Below are positions 1 to 9,049 of a stretch of 23,208 bases of DNA, piece by piece. The translations under genes and the position numbers were made by a program. The notes beneath the pieces are model-generated. The model did no database searches. It had not been told where the DNA came from and worked only from the letters and a program-made list of their open reading frames with translations. This DNA is from a virus. The stretch covers positions 1 through 23,208 of IMG/VR virus record IMGVR_UViG_3300032163_000108. The stretch is one strand, 5' to 3'. Numbering within the stretch: the stretch's first letter is position 1; each line of letters opens with the position of its first letter.

Positions 1-695
1 TGCGGGCACGTCGCACTCCCGCAACCAACCGAGACCTTCGTCATGTCCTGGAAGGGGATCTTCCCGTTCTCATACCCGCCCCAGGCCCCAGAGCCCTGCC
101 CAGACGTAGTACTAGTACCTTGCCCACCAGTCTTGTTGTTGCTCCCAGTGCTATTTCCGGAAGTACCAGAAGAAGCGCCCAGGACGCTGTTCACGATCTT
201 CTGGAAGCCCTTCGGGTCGCCGCCATGCACGCCCGCCTGGTAGCCGATGCCCTCGTGGAGCCTCGCCAAGGCCGACACTTCTAGCTGGCGGCTCTTGATG
301 CCGCTGATGTCCTCGACTATCGCTAGTTGGAGCGAGTAGGGGTAGGAGGTCGCCGCCACGTCCCACCCTATCTGGGGCATCGCATTCACGTAGACAGTGA
401 AGTTCCAGTTCCTAGAGGGCACCCTGAATGAGACTGGGAGCGACGTATGGACGTGGTAGTCCATGATGGCCCGGATGTTCTCGGCTAGGCGCTGTAGCTC
501 CCCACGGGAACCAGCCCTACCCTGGATCGTGAGCGCCTGCACCTGGACCGACAGGAGCTGGACTACCCTGCCCCCGATAGTATCCTGGGAGTTTACGTTT
601 TCCTGGTAGCTCCAGTTGGCAGAGTCGGGATTGAACCGGAAGGTGTGAGATACACCGGGCACTCCTAGGAAGGCGTGGGCCAGCGCACCAGTCAT
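1..695 (-). CDS. Baseplate/tail structural protein, 3' end outside window
   Basis: The frame is open from ATG at 695 to the window edge (231 codons), so the C-terminus is missing. The start follows the tape measure stop (697-699) almost directly, which suggests translational coupling. The N-terminal ~145 residues look like one folded domain with the pattern FxFNPDSxxWSY, then GGRVVQLLSVQVQALTIQG, and later FxVYVNAMPQIGWD and YSLQLAIVED. From memory this resembles a family of myophage proteins encoded just after the tape measure and thought to belong to the tail tip or baseplate. Residues ~175-210 form a Ser/Gly/Thr/Asn-rich linker, and a further segment starts near the edge. The role is inferred from position and this pattern; a LysM-like or hub protein is the main alternative. 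Confidence 0.6.
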   Translation of the reverse strand, partial: MTGALAHAFLGVPGVSHTFRFNPDSANWSYQENVNSQDTIGGRVVQLLSVQVQALTIQGRAGSRGELQRLAENIRAIMDYHVHTSLPVSFRVPSRNWNFTVYVNAMPQIGWDVAATSYPYSLQLAIVEDISGIKSRQLEVSALARLHEGIGYQAGVHGGDPKGFQKIVNSVLGASSGTSGNSTGSNNKTGGQGTSTTSGQGSGAWGGYENGKIPFQDMTKVSVGCGSATCP

Positions 696-696
696 C

Positions 697-3006
697 CTAG
701 CTCCACCACTTCTGCATCTGATTCCACTGGTCGGGGGCGAATCTCACGACGTCACCCTGTGGGGGCTTAGCAGCCTTCTGATCTACGAACTCGTAAGCGG
801 ACACGAACTTGAGGTCGCTGGCCTGCCACGCACCTGATCCAGGCTTCGCCGACATCGTCCCCGTCTTGGTGTCGTAGGACATCTTCGATTTCTCCGCCTC
901 GGTCGCCGTAGCGATCTGGGCGCTTCCATCGGCGAGCATCTGCCCCGCTCTGTCGCCGTTCGCCTGGATCCACTGCCACAGCGGGTGTACCTCCCCATCC
1001 GCCGTCTGGACGTAGGCGTTGTAGACGTCTTTACCCTTGGCGATCGAGTCAAGGGCCGGAATGATCTTCCCACCCTTGGCCAGCCACTTCGTGTACCAAT
1101 CACTGACGGGGTTGGTACTTACCCCACCTGGACCAGTCAACGCACCTATCCCTAGCTGCTGGACGTAAGTACTGGCCATCTGTCCAGTGTCCCCGGACGC
1201 CAGGGCCTGGCTCACGACCCCCGCCCCACCACGGTACCCTCCGAACTTCGGGGCCATCGCCGTCAGCGCAGATTTGACGGTAGTTCCCTGGGCAGATTTC
1301 AATATCGCAGCTTCCTTCTGCTGGGCAGGCGTCCCACCCTTTCCCATTATGCTCTCGATGTACGCGGCGACCGTATTAGCGTCGGACGCATCAGCAGCAG
1401 AAAGCGCACCGATCCCGCTAGGGGCAGGGCCAAGGACCTGCATGGCCGCGTAGAATTGCGGATTGGCCATGATGGCGGCTTGATTCTGCCCAATCCTGAA
1501 GCCCATTCCTTGTAAGAAGTTCTTGACGACCTGCTCAGTCTGTCCTGGGATAGCCATCCCCTGCATCCCTGGCGGGACGTTACCTCCACCAGGAATTGCT
1601 CCAGCTAGATAACCCGGCATCTGGGTGAACCCTACGCCATTCATCTGAGCGACCCCAGCCTGGAGGAACAGGCTCGCCCCGAGGTCAGGTCCTGCATACG
1701 CGCGAAGCGCTGGGTTGACACTCCCGGCCCAGGCGGTCGCCTGGATGGCGGCTGCTGCCGAAGCACCAGTACCGCCCATGCCCATCCCGGTTAGAGTCTC
1801 GACGTTCATCTTATAGTTCTGGGCCATGATAGTAAGGCTGGCATTAGTATTCTTCGCAACGCCCTGCATCACGTCCATCGCGTTGGTGAGGTCCGTGACG
1901 CTACCTCCGGACTTCTCCACTACCTCCTGGAAGAGGTCTACCTGGTCGACGATGTCGCCCATCCCGCGCTTGGCCGCCTGGAAGAGGTAGTCGCGGGCCG
2001 TTCCATACATGCCACCTTTATTCTGGTCAGTGTACCCAGCCTGGAGGGTCTCCTCTTGGAGCTTCCCATAGTCGACACCAGGGTTGAGCAGGTTCATGAT
2101 GGTGGATCTAGCCCCAAGCATGGCTGATCCGCCACCGACCCCTCCGAATACCCCGGTTCCACCGGTCATCCCGGTATACCGCCGGGAGGAGGCGATCTGG
2201 GACGCGCCGAGCTTGTACAGGGCGGCTGCGGCGATGCCTACGGGGATGGCATAGGCAGCAGCTCCACCGAGTCCTCCAAGAAGTCCTGCTGCTTCTCCTC
2301 CTCCAGCTAGAGCTTCTCCGCTTTCACCTATTCCGGCAAGCCTACCGAAACCACCTCCTGTAGTAAGGACGTTCCCGCCTCCTTCACCCATCTGGGCCGC
2401 CCTGCCCGCTGACCAACCCCTCTCCCCATACCCCGCCTTGAATTTGCCAATGGCAGTAGAGATGGGCCCACCACCCTTAGTGAGTCTTGTGTGCTGGGCG
2501 ATCTGTTCCCACGCGGCTAGCCGGACGCTCCCTGGTAGGTGGGTCCTAGCGGCGGGAGGTGGAGCGAACCTAGGAACTTCTTCACCCCCGCCCCCAGGGA
2601 TCAACATCTGGCTGGGCTGGGTCATGCTCAGATTGGGATACTGCGGCGCTCCGTACTGGGGCATCATGCCCATACCGCCCATCATGCCGCCCATCCCAGG
2701 CATCATGCCCCCAGCGCCGATCTGGGCAAGCGTCATCCCAGCGCTGGCGATGGACTGGTAGGAGTTCTGGAGCCGCTGCGTCTGGGCGGCAAGAAGTTCG
2801 GTCTGACGGGTAGCTTGGGCGAGGCGCTGAGTGGTCGATCCGATGATGTCCCCGATGGCTTGGAACCTCTGCTCGGCCTCATCGAGGAGGTCGTTGGTCA
2901 CCTTCAAGTTCTGGAGCAGGTTCCCTAGGTCGGGTTCTACGCCCAGGTCAAGGGTATAGCGGTCGCCGCTTACATTATCGTTTCCTGGGCCGCCAACCTT
3001 AGGCAT
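697..3006 (-). CDS. Tape measure protein
   Basis: A 769-residue protein. Residues ~28-85 are a long amphipathic, probably coiled-coil helix rich in Gln, Leu and Ala. A Met/Gly-rich stretch follows (~97-120, repeating GMGG and GGMM), then Gly/Ala-rich low complexity (~205-250) and a hydrophobic segment (~240-265, AYAIPVGIAAAALYKLG). This mix of coiled coil, Gly/Ala-rich core and a membrane-like segment is typical of tape measure proteins, which set tail length and are injected with the DNA. It lies directly after two overlapping chaperone-like genes and before a baseplate gene, the usual position. The ATG abuts the preceding TAA (3007-3009) without a clear ribosome binding site, so coupling is likely. 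At the usual ~0.15 nm per residue it would give a tail of about 110-115 nm. No lytic domain was recognised. Confidence 0.75.
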   Translation of the reverse strand: MPKVGGPGNDNVSGDRYTLDLGVEPDLGNLLQNLKVTNDLLDEAEQRFQAIGDIIGSTTQRLAQATRQTELLAAQTQRLQNSYQSIASAGMTLAQIGAGGMMPGMGGMMGGMGMMPQYGAPQYPNLSMTQPSQMLIPGGGGEEVPRFAPPPAARTHLPGSVRLAAWEQIAQHTRLTKGGGPISTAIGKFKAGYGERGWSAGRAAQMGEGGGNVLTTGGGFGRLAGIGESGEALAGGGEAAGLLGGLGGAAAYAIPVGIAAAALYKLGASQIASSRRYTGMTGGTGVFGGVGGGSAMLGARSTIMNLLNPGVDYGKLQEETLQAGYTDQNKGGMYGTARDYLFQAAKRGMGDIVDQVDLFQEVVEKSGGSVTDLTNAMDVMQGVAKNTNASLTIMAQNYKMNVETLTGMGMGGTGASAAAAIQATAWAGSVNPALRAYAGPDLGASLFLQAGVAQMNGVGFTQMPGYLAGAIPGGGNVPPGMQGMAIPGQTEQVVKNFLQGMGFRIGQNQAAIMANPQFYAAMQVLGPAPSGIGALSAADASDANTVAAYIESIMGKGGTPAQQKEAAILKSAQGTTVKSALTAMAPKFGGYRGGAGVVSQALASGDTGQMASTYVQQLGIGALTGPGGVSTNPVSDWYTKWLAKGGKIIPALDSIAKGKDVYNAYVQTADGEVHPLWQWIQANGDRAGQMLADGSAQIATATEAEKSKMSYDTKTGTMSAKPGSGAWQASDLKFVSAYEFVDQKAAKPPQGDVVRFAPDQWNQMQKWWS

Positions 3007-3561
3007 TTAATCATCCATCTGATCGAGTTCATCATCGTTGAAGAAGGAGGAGAGCCAGCCAACGGACTCTCTATCCTTATCACTACCTGGGGATTCATCT
3101 TCACTAAACGATCCCAGGGTAGCTAGGAACTCCTCAACACTCTCGGGCACCCGTTCCTCGACGAGCCCGAGCCCAACCTCGACCCCGGCATCGCGCTGCT
3201 TCTTCTCCGAGTACTCCTGGTACAGGGTTGGGTTGTTGATGATCATGCTCTCCTCAAAGACCCTGGTTCTGAGGTTCTCCTCCAGCTCCCTGCGCTTAAT
3301 GATCTCGCCAGCCAGCAGGACGATCTGGACGTCGTTCAGGTCTTGTCCGTTAGAGAAGATTCCCCTGGCGTAGGCCATCGCGGCGTGATTGCGGACCCAC
3401 GAGTCCTCGATGTAGCGCTTCGGGATCTCTACCCTTCTGATGGGAAGCCCTAGGACATGCGCCTCGCGGCGCTGGACGTAGCCAAGTACCTGACCATCTG
3501 GCCCGGCTGCTTCAAGCCAATCGTTCCCGGGGTCTGGTCCATCGAGCCAGGCAGCGTCCAC
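3007..3561 (-). CDS. Tail assembly chaperone candidate, distal partner
   Basis: A 184-residue protein read from GTG at 3561, which shares its first base with the TAG stop of the previous gene (TAGTG). It is in the -1 frame relative to that gene and sits immediately before the tape measure gene. This is the classic place of the second tail-assembly-chaperone frame, often made as a -1 frameshift fusion. Residues ~50-130 are mixed helical (KRYIEDSWVRNHAAMAYARG, then ELEENLRTRVFEES); the C-terminal ~50 residues are acidic and Ser-rich, ending DDELDQMDD. Whether it is made by reinitiation at GTG, by frameshifting, or both cannot be decided from sequence. The function is inferred from position and arrangement only. 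Confidence 0.6.
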   Translation of the reverse strand: MDAAWLDGPDPGNDWLEAAGPDGQVLGYVQRREAHVLGLPIRRVEIPKRYIEDSWVRNHAAMAYARGIFSNGQDLNDVQIVLLAGEIIKRRELEENLRTRVFEESMIINNPTLYQEYSEKKQRDAGVEVGLGLVEERVPESVEEFLATLGSFSEDESPGSDKDRESVGWLSSFFNDDELDQMDD

Positions 3562-4130
3562 TACTCGCCCCCGGCTACCTCTACTTCGTCGACCTGGACT
3601 ACTTCCTGGTTAGGTTCGGCGAGGACCCCAAGCTCCCTGAGTATCTCAAGGGACTTGCCCTCAAGCTCGTTGATCTTGTCGTAGAGGATGTCGATGACCG
3701 GGTCATACCAGTTATCGGTGACGTAGCGGTAGCGCTGTGCGATGACGTCTACCTGCTTTGATCCGGTCAGGAGCGGCTTCCCATCTACGAGCACGAGCCC
3801 TGCCGCAGCGACTGCGGCACGGTAGGCCCTTGCATAGCTGATGGAGGTCTCCAGGTGTTGGATCAGCTCGGTAACCTTGATCTTCTCCCCCGTATGAAGC
3901 GTTCGGACGGTAAAGGAGTGGTACGGTATCTTGACCTCGGCAGTGAGATGCCCGAGGTAGGTCAGCCCCTCGAAAGCCTGCTTCATCTTCGGATCGAATG
4001 AGGAAGCCGCGTCCTCTTCGGACTCAGACTCCTCCTCTGGGGTACCCCAAGCCTGGGGTTCCTCTTCGAATTCGTTCTCGTCCCTAGGGACCTCGCTGAG
4101 TTCCTGCCACTCGGCAGATTCTTCTGGCAT
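3561..4130 (-). CDS. Tail assembly chaperone candidate, proximal partner
   Basis: A 189-residue protein if it starts at ATG 4130. A GTG three codons upstream (4139) is in frame, but GGGAG at 4140-4144 is 8 bases from the ATG and would abut the GTG, so the ATG is preferred. The first ~45 residues are very acidic (runs such as EFEEEP and EEESESEEDAASS). The rest looks globular and helical (VTELIQHLETSISYARAYRAAVAAAG, shortened here to its idea: one long Ala-rich helix), ending in another acidic tail. Together with the overlapping downstream gene and the tape measure gene after it, this fits a chaperone that keeps the tape measure soluble while tube subunits assemble. No sequence signature proves it. 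The -1 frame stays open for only about 20 codons before the stop. Confidence 0.6.
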   Translation of the reverse strand: MPEESAEWQELSEVPRDENEFEEEPQAWGTPEEESESEEDAASSFDPKMKQAFEGLTYLGHLTAEVKIPYHSFTVRTLHTGEKIKVTELIQHLETSISYARAYRAAVAAAGLVLVDGKPLLTGSKQVDVIAQRYRYVTDNWYDPVIDILYDKINELEGKSLEILRELGVLAEPNQEVVQVDEVEVAGGE

Positions 4131-4193
4131 GCTAGACACTCCCGTCTATAGCAGAGTAGGATTAGGCGAGGAGTCGTAGAGGGCTCCCGGAGC

Positions 4194-4219
4194 GGGGGAG
4201 GCCACGGTGGCCTCTCCCC
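4194..4219 (-). terminator. GC-rich hairpin, possible terminator
   Basis: The inverted repeat pairs GGGGGAGGCCA with TGGCCTCTCCCC around a three-base loop, giving about 11 base pairs with one bulged base. It lies 14 bases beyond the stop codon of the 375-residue structural protein and before the tail chaperone genes, where expression often steps down after highly expressed tail genes. There is no clear run of T after the stem on the minus strand, so it may be an mRNA-stabilising or processing hairpin and not a classical intrinsic terminator. Confidence 0.5.
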
Positions 4220-4233
4220 TTCAGTTAGCCGGG

Positions 4234-5361
4234 TTAGTTCTTGTCGAGGAACAGCTTTGCAGTCTTCCTGTGCCTGTTAGCAAAGAGCCTGCTGCGGATC
4301 TCGACGTTTGCGGTTCCAGTGTCGGCAGTCGTGATTGCCGTACCAACGGTCGTTCCTGCAACCACTCCACCAGTAACGGTGGTTGCCACTACACCGGTGC
4401 AACCAGATGGGCTCGTGACGGTGATTGCCGTAACGGCAAGACCCTCCCAAACCCCACCCTCAATGAAGGCCACGGTGTATGGTCCAGCATCAGTATTACC
4501 GGTAACTAGGATGTCACCAGAAGCGATGTTGGCGATCCCCTCAAGGGCCGTCTGAACATCGGATGCAGCAGCATTCGTTCCACGAACAATGGCTGCCGTC
4601 TCGTTGCCCATGAACGTGAGCTTGAATGAGTCGGTCCCACCGAAACTCGACAAGGTAATAACCTGCGTTGCGTTCGTGCGCCCGCTGTCGAACTTCTCAT
4701 CAGTTGTACCAACGTAAACGGGCTCACCGGCATCTACAGACGTGTTTACCTTGACGGCGTAGGCCGTCCCCTCTGTCTGGATCCACCCGTAACTCCCTGC
4801 GGTGATGGTCCCGATTGCAACTCCTGCGAACTCCGGTGTTGCACCGTCGTCAGTAACGTCGCTGATGTCGGAAGTTACAGTAGAGGCGGCCTTGAAGGCC
4901 TTCTGAAGTGCAAGGGTGGTTGTATCTCCACCCCATACGACCACGGAGCCTGCGGCTACAGTAGACGAACCTGCGTCTACCTTGACCAGCTTGAAGGCCG
5001 TCCTGTTGAACCCCTGGACCACGTCACCGAGGGCGAAGGTCTTGGGCGCCTGGGCATCCGAGTTGACCAGCGCGATGGTGGACTTGTTGTTGATGGTGCT
5101 GAGGTCCAATAGGTAGGAGACCGCCGTGCGATCGGTTACGGCATTGGTAGCCGTGAACCCAGGCACGATGTAGGGCGCCGTGTTGAACGTCGGTGCAGCG
5201 ACTACGGCATCGCGGGCTCCACTACTGATCTTCGCCCAGTCGTCTAGGCTGATCACGTAGTTGAAGCCGAACCTCATTTTTACGTTATTAGGTAGAGTAG
5301 CGTCGCTCACGCCTGCACGGAGGGTGACCGTTACACTCTGAACTGCTGTGGGTGTTGCCAT
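4234..5361 (-). CDS. Beta-rich virion protein, tail region, function unknown
   Basis: A 375-residue, Thr/Val/Ala-rich protein with very few charged residues, typical of a phage surface or fibre-like component. The start is firm: AGGAGG lies seven bases before the ATG. Residues 1-230 are not recognised (DWAKISSG near 41-48, VVVWGGDTTT near 140-149). Residues ~233-332 are a copy of a beta-domain that also occurs in the tail sheath and in the Cys-pair neck protein of this window (pattern GTDSFKLTF, then TALEGIANI, then GPYTVAFIEGG). The C-terminal ~20 residues are basic (RLFANRHRKTAKLF). It follows the tube candidate and precedes the chaperones, so a tail decoration or second tube-like role is possible, but that is a guess from position. 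Confidence 0.6.
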   Translation of the reverse strand: MATPTAVQSVTVTLRAGVSDATLPNNVKMRFGFNYVISLDDWAKISSGARDAVVAAPTFNTAPYIVPGFTATNAVTDRTAVSYLLDLSTINNKSTIALVNSDAQAPKTFALGDVVQGFNRTAFKLVKVDAGSSTVAAGSVVVWGGDTTTLALQKAFKAASTVTSDISDVTDDGATPEFAGVAIGTITAGSYGWIQTEGTAYAVKVNTSVDAGEPVYVGTTDEKFDSGRTNATQVITLSSFGGTDSFKLTFMGNETAAIVRGTNAAASDVQTALEGIANIASGDILVTGNTDAGPYTVAFIEGGVWEGLAVTAITVTSPSGCTGVVATTVTGGVVAGTTVGTAITTADTGTANVEIRSRLFANRHRKTAKLFLDKN

Positions 5362-5444
5362 TCGTTATCCTCCTGTGAGGGTGTATCCGCCTTAGCGGGT
5401 GGTATCTGTAGTGAATGCCTTTATCCTCCCCGATTGGTAGTGTA

Positions 5445-5957
5445 TCAACCACCGCGTCGGGTTGTATGAGTATACATTACTGTAATAGTCTTATTAACCG
5501 TCATTGAGTTGATGGCCACCTGCTCGCCGAGGTCAGCATCGACTACTACGGCCCCGTGGTAGATGACCGCACGGGGCTTATGCCCCGGGGGTGGGACGAT
5601 GAGCTTGGTACAGAACACCTTCCCATTCGCAACCGACCTTTCAAACAGGTCGACGATGTCGTTGATGACGCCGTTCTTGAACCCAGGGAGCTGGCGCCAG
5701 ATCTCCTTGTCCCACTCCTCCTTGATGGTCAGGACGAGGGTCCCAGCGCCTGCGGCGCGGGGGAAGGCGATCTCGATAGGGTGTCGCTCATCGAGTGGCT
5801 GAACGGGCTCTGGAGGAGCCACGGGAGCTGGTGGCTGGTCCTGGATAGTCTCGCAGAACTTCAAGTTTGAGCCTGCGTAGCTGAAAAGGGTATAGCCACT
5901 ACCCACAACCCTAAATCTCTGCTGGTTCCAACCGCTAGCTATCGGACCCACCTCCAA
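5445..5957 (-). CDS. Probable tail tube protein
   Basis: A 170-residue protein encoded directly after the sheath, the usual place of the tube gene in contractile-tailed phages. The N-terminal part (RFRVVGSGYTLFSYAG), the central WDKEIWRQLPG and DIVDLF, and the C-terminal IYHGAVVVDADLGE followed by VNKTITVMYTHTTR match, from memory, small tube proteins of myophages with TxG...Y strands at the end. The start is uncertain: TTG at 5957 is the first possible codon after an in-frame TGA, and GTG at 5951 or about 17 codons in are alternatives; none has a strong ribosome binding site. A Pro-rich stretch (~42-57) may be an exposed loop. The 83 bases after its stop hold only a weak hairpin and the next gene's ribosome binding site. 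Confidence 0.6.
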   Translation of the reverse strand: MEVGPIASGWNQQRFRVVGSGYTLFSYAGSNLKFCETIQDQPPAPVAPPEPVQPLDERHPIEIAFPRAAGAGTLVLTIKEEWDKEIWRQLPGFKNGVINDIVDLFERSVANGKVFCTKLIVPPPGHKPRAVIYHGAVVVDADLGEQVAINSMTVNKTITVMYTHTTRRGG

Positions 5958-5991
5958 TCTTCATTCCGATGAATCAATTTGCCTGCTTTCC

Positions 5992-8181
5992 TTATGCTGG
6001 GTTCTGGTTAATTGACTGGAATTCGATCGTACCCGACGAGGTGTCGATGCTGAACTGCACGTGGATGTAGTTCAGCGGTAGAGTTGGCTTGTAGGAGAAT
6101 CGGACCTCGATGAGGGTCGGATTCGAGGGTATCGGGAAGCGGAACTGCACGTCGGAGTAGTCGAAGATAAGTCCCTGGCGCCTCGCCTCTTCCAGGGCGC
6201 TACTGACGGCCGCCATCACCATGTTCGGAGTCTCCGAAGTCTGGGCGGAACCAACGATCGCGCCGCCGTCGAGGGTCTCCTGGATGAAGTCCCTCAGGCG
6301 GTCCCTGGCAGTAACCACGGAGATCTCCCTCGTGTAGACCGAGGTCATGTCGCTCGTGAGTCCGTGCTTGACGATAAGGACGCCCAGTCGATCCTGGAAA
6401 ACGACTAGGACGCCCTTTGACTGCATCGTGAAGATGTTGGCCTGCGTATCCTGGTCGTTGATCCCGACGAACCCGAAGACCTGCTTGCGGGTCAGTGGCT
6501 CCTGGGGAGCCTGTCCAGCCTGGAGCCCGGCCACGGCCACTGCGGCGAAGTAGCCAGGGATCACCAGCGGAGTCTGGGTCCCGTTGTCGAGTTTGAACTG
6601 CGCCGGGGCAACCACGGTGACTCGCTCGTCGTGTAGTTGCTGGGCGGTCGAGATGAAGTCGCTTGAGGTTGGCGCCGGGCTGCTCAGTCCGTCGAGGCTA
6701 ATGTACACCCTGCGCAGGAGCCCCTGCTCGGCCATGTTGTCAACGTGGGATTTAGCGTAGGAGACATCATCGGCTACGCCGCTGAGGACGGCAAGGACGT
6801 TGACCGACTGCTCGAACTCAAGCCTGGCGATGGCATCCTGGATCGGGTGGCTGTCGTTAGGGTTCGTCGCCACCAGGATTAGCTGGGTTGCACCATTGGC
6901 GAATGCTAGCTGGGCTGCGAGCGTCACCTCTGAGTTGATGGCGCTGCCGTCTGCGGTAAGTGACGCGCCATACTTGTCGCGGATCTGGGCGAGGTCGGTG
7001 AACAGAGCTGGGCTGAACTGGGCGGCGTCGGTAGCGCTGAACGTAACGCTGACGGCCGTACCGTCAGAAATCCTCGCGGTGTCCAGGACGCTCAAGGACA
7101 ATGTGTCGTCATTAGTCCCGTAGGTGGTATCGACGCCAGCCCCGATGCGGACCGCGTAGTCGACCCCACTATTCTCAAAGGCGTGTACACTACCGTGGGG
7201 CTTTGGGGTCGTTCCCGAGAATCCCCTAGTCACCGTAATGGTCTGGGGCGAGGAGCCCGAGACTGCCGTGACGTCCATGCGCTCGCCCTCGACGTCGATG
7301 TAGGTATCTACAAGGACCCCTCTGTTACTGACTACCCCGGTAACACCAGATACATCGGTAACCGAAAGGACTGCGACAGCGGTATCAGGATTGAAGAATT
7401 CTACGATGAAGCCCGTATCGGCGATTTCAGAATCAGACCCGTCTGCCTTTAGTACGTGTACATCTGTGATTGCGGCGAGGGCCTCAAGGGCAGCCTTAAT
7501 TCCGGCTTGAGTATAGTTGGTTCCGTTCGTGATAGTTGCGGTCGCTATCCCATCATAGGTCAGCGTAAAGTTATCCGTCCCGCTGAGTCCAGTGAGGGTG
7601 ACCACCTGGACACCGGTTGCCTCGACGACGTTGAAGACCGAAGAGGTGGAAGTGATGGGAGCTGCTAGAACAGCTACGTCGAGCGAAGGAGTATCCGAGT
7701 AGGACTCGGCGGTGTTGACTACCTGGTACTGCCCGTGGGCAGCGGCGTCGGTACCATTCTGGGCGCGGGTGATGGTCCAGCTCTGGCTAGTCCCCGCGCC
7801 ACCGGACGTCACGAGGATCTCCTCGTCGTCGATGAGGATGGTGAACTGACCTACGAGGTTGACCCCGTCGTAGGTCGTCACCGTGGCAGAGGAATCGTCA
7901 TCAGCGATGCCCGTGTCCAGGCTCCCGATGGCCCCAGATACGTACTGGGTACCCAGCAGCCGATCGATGACGTTGATGGTCTCCGGATCGGCCCCAAAGG
8001 TGACCAGGCGAGCCACGGAGGCGGACAGGAGGACGGCAGATTCGGTCACTAACCTGGAGGTCGGAGCGCTGCCCACGATGGCCAAGATGGTCGGTTCAAT
8101 AGCAGAGGTAAATACGACCGGGGGCGTAATCGCCTCAATAGTGACGCCGGGGTCGTTATAGGTACGGAAATCAGTGGGCAC
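5992..8181 (-). CDS. Tail sheath protein
   Basis: A 729-residue protein with GTG start at 8181. The N-terminus (YNDPGVTIE, PTILAIVGSAP) and the C-terminal third (RLRDFIQETLDGG, SSALEEARRQGLIFDYSDV, RFSYKPTLPLNYIHVQFSID) have the layout of contractile-tail sheath subunits, whose N- and C-terminal arms link neighbouring rings. The protein is longer than a minimal sheath because of insertions near the N-terminal third: residues ~108-155 and ~288-336 are two copies of a module with IDxE, TITR/TITVTR, GT and HG, and between them (~192-285) lies the beta-domain shared with two other virion proteins of this window. Such insertions are usually surface decorations. AAGGGG lies 11 bases before the GTG, a rather long spacing. 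This gene is the main evidence for a contractile tail. Confidence 0.82.
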   Translation of the reverse strand: MPTDFRTYNDPGVTIEAITPPVVFTSAIEPTILAIVGSAPTSRLVTESAVLLSASVARLVTFGADPETINVIDRLLGTQYVSGAIGSLDTGIADDDSSATVTTYDGVNLVGQFTILIDDEEILVTSGGAGTSQSWTITRAQNGTDAAAHGQYQVVNTAESYSDTPSLDVAVLAAPITSTSSVFNVVEATGVQVVTLTGLSGTDNFTLTYDGIATATITNGTNYTQAGIKAALEALAAITDVHVLKADGSDSEIADTGFIVEFFNPDTAVAVLSVTDVSGVTGVVSNRGVLVDTYIDVEGERMDVTAVSGSSPQTITVTRGFSGTTPKPHGSVHAFENSGVDYAVRIGAGVDTTYGTNDDTLSLSVLDTARISDGTAVSVTFSATDAAQFSPALFTDLAQIRDKYGASLTADGSAINSEVTLAAQLAFANGATQLILVATNPNDSHPIQDAIARLEFEQSVNVLAVLSGVADDVSYAKSHVDNMAEQGLLRRVYISLDGLSSPAPTSSDFISTAQQLHDERVTVVAPAQFKLDNGTQTPLVIPGYFAAVAVAGLQAGQAPQEPLTRKQVFGFVGINDQDTQANIFTMQSKGVLVVFQDRLGVLIVKHGLTSDMTSVYTREISVVTARDRLRDFIQETLDGGAIVGSAQTSETPNMVMAAVSSALEEARRQGLIFDYSDVQFRFPIPSNPTLIEVRFSYKPTLPLNYIHVQFSIDTSSGTIEFQSINQNPA

Positions 8182-8272
8182 TTTTGGCTTTACCCCTTCA
8201 CTCTCTTAAGCATGCTCATCCACCGCTTACGGCGCTAGGTACCGCCCAATACAGCATCCAACATGGCTTCTT

Positions 8273-9049
8273 TCAGTTCCCCCAATCCTGCCAGTCCCCT
8301 GCGAACGGAGGCACGCTGGTCTCCCCGGAGGCGTCGTCCCCACCCCGCCAAGAGGGCTCCGAGCCCCCTTCGTAGTCGATGTACTCGTAGACCTTGGCGC
8401 TCTTCAGGGGGACTAGGTCCTCGGTGTACTCGTCGGCGTAGAAGGTCCCCAGCATGGAGAACTGGACGGCGGCCTCGTAGCTGACCAGCTCTGGGTCCCA
8501 CGGCGTCCCCATCGAGATGGTGTCCCCCACGGCGTCCACGGACCCCTCCATGATGGTCAGCCCGACCAGGTCGTGGTTCTCCAGGGTGGTGTAGAAGTTG
8601 TTGGTGGCGCTGCGCTTGCGCCCCATCATGATGAGCTTCACTAGGTTGTCCCAGATGCGGTCTCGCTCTTCAGAAGACAGGGCGAAGATCTGGAGCATGC
8701 AGGTGGCTTCGAAGCGCCCCTGGCGGATGAGCTTGTAGCTGGGTGCATCCGGAGCCGGAGAGTCAGCAGTCGTGGAGTGGTCGATCGAGTCCGAGAAGTT
8801 GGCCGCGTCTACCACCTCGTCAGGCATGATGCCTGTCCACTCGACGACGGAAGGCCTGACCTGGACGAGGATGAATGGCCAGTCCTGGGACTCCTCCGGG
8901 TACTCGACCGTGATGCGCCGGGGGAGTGGCTTGTCGTTCAGGGTTAGCTGTGGGTTGTAGGTGTGGGCCTCCTGCCCGTCGTTCCCCCCCTGGTACCAGA
9001 CGCTGCGGAGGGATTCAACGATGGCCGACTTGATTGCGACCAAGAACAT
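8273..9049 (-). CDS. Neck protein, candidate tail terminator
   Basis: A 258-residue protein whose ATG at 9049 overlaps the previous stop by one base (TGATG). The frame is open further upstream inside the gp10-like gene, but that extension has unnatural composition, so the coupled ATG is preferred. Visible elements are ITVEYPEESQDWPFILVQVRP, trimmed here to a beta-strand pair around residues 47-68; GRFEATCMLQIFALSSEERD (~112-131), then WDNLVKLIMMG, and near the end FSMLGTFYADEY. The alternation of strands with the segment ALSSEERDRIWDNLV resembles tail terminator or connector proteins that cap the tail tube. It sits between the gp10-like gene and the sheath gene, the expected location. The C-terminal ~30 residues are Gly/Ser/Trp-rich and probably disordered. 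Confidence 0.5.
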   Translation of the reverse strand: MFLVAIKSAIVESLRSVWYQGGNDGQEAHTYNPQLTLNDKPLPRRITVEYPEESQDWPFILVQVRPSVVEWTGIMPDEVVDAANFSDSIDHSTTADSPAPDAPSYKLIRQGRFEATCMLQIFALSSEERDRIWDNLVKLIMMGRKRSATNNFYTTLENHDLVGLTIMEGSVDAVGDTISMGTPWDPELVSYEAAVQFSMLGTFYADEYTEDLVPLKSAKVYEYIDYEGGSEPSWRGGDDASGETSVPPFAGDWQDWGN

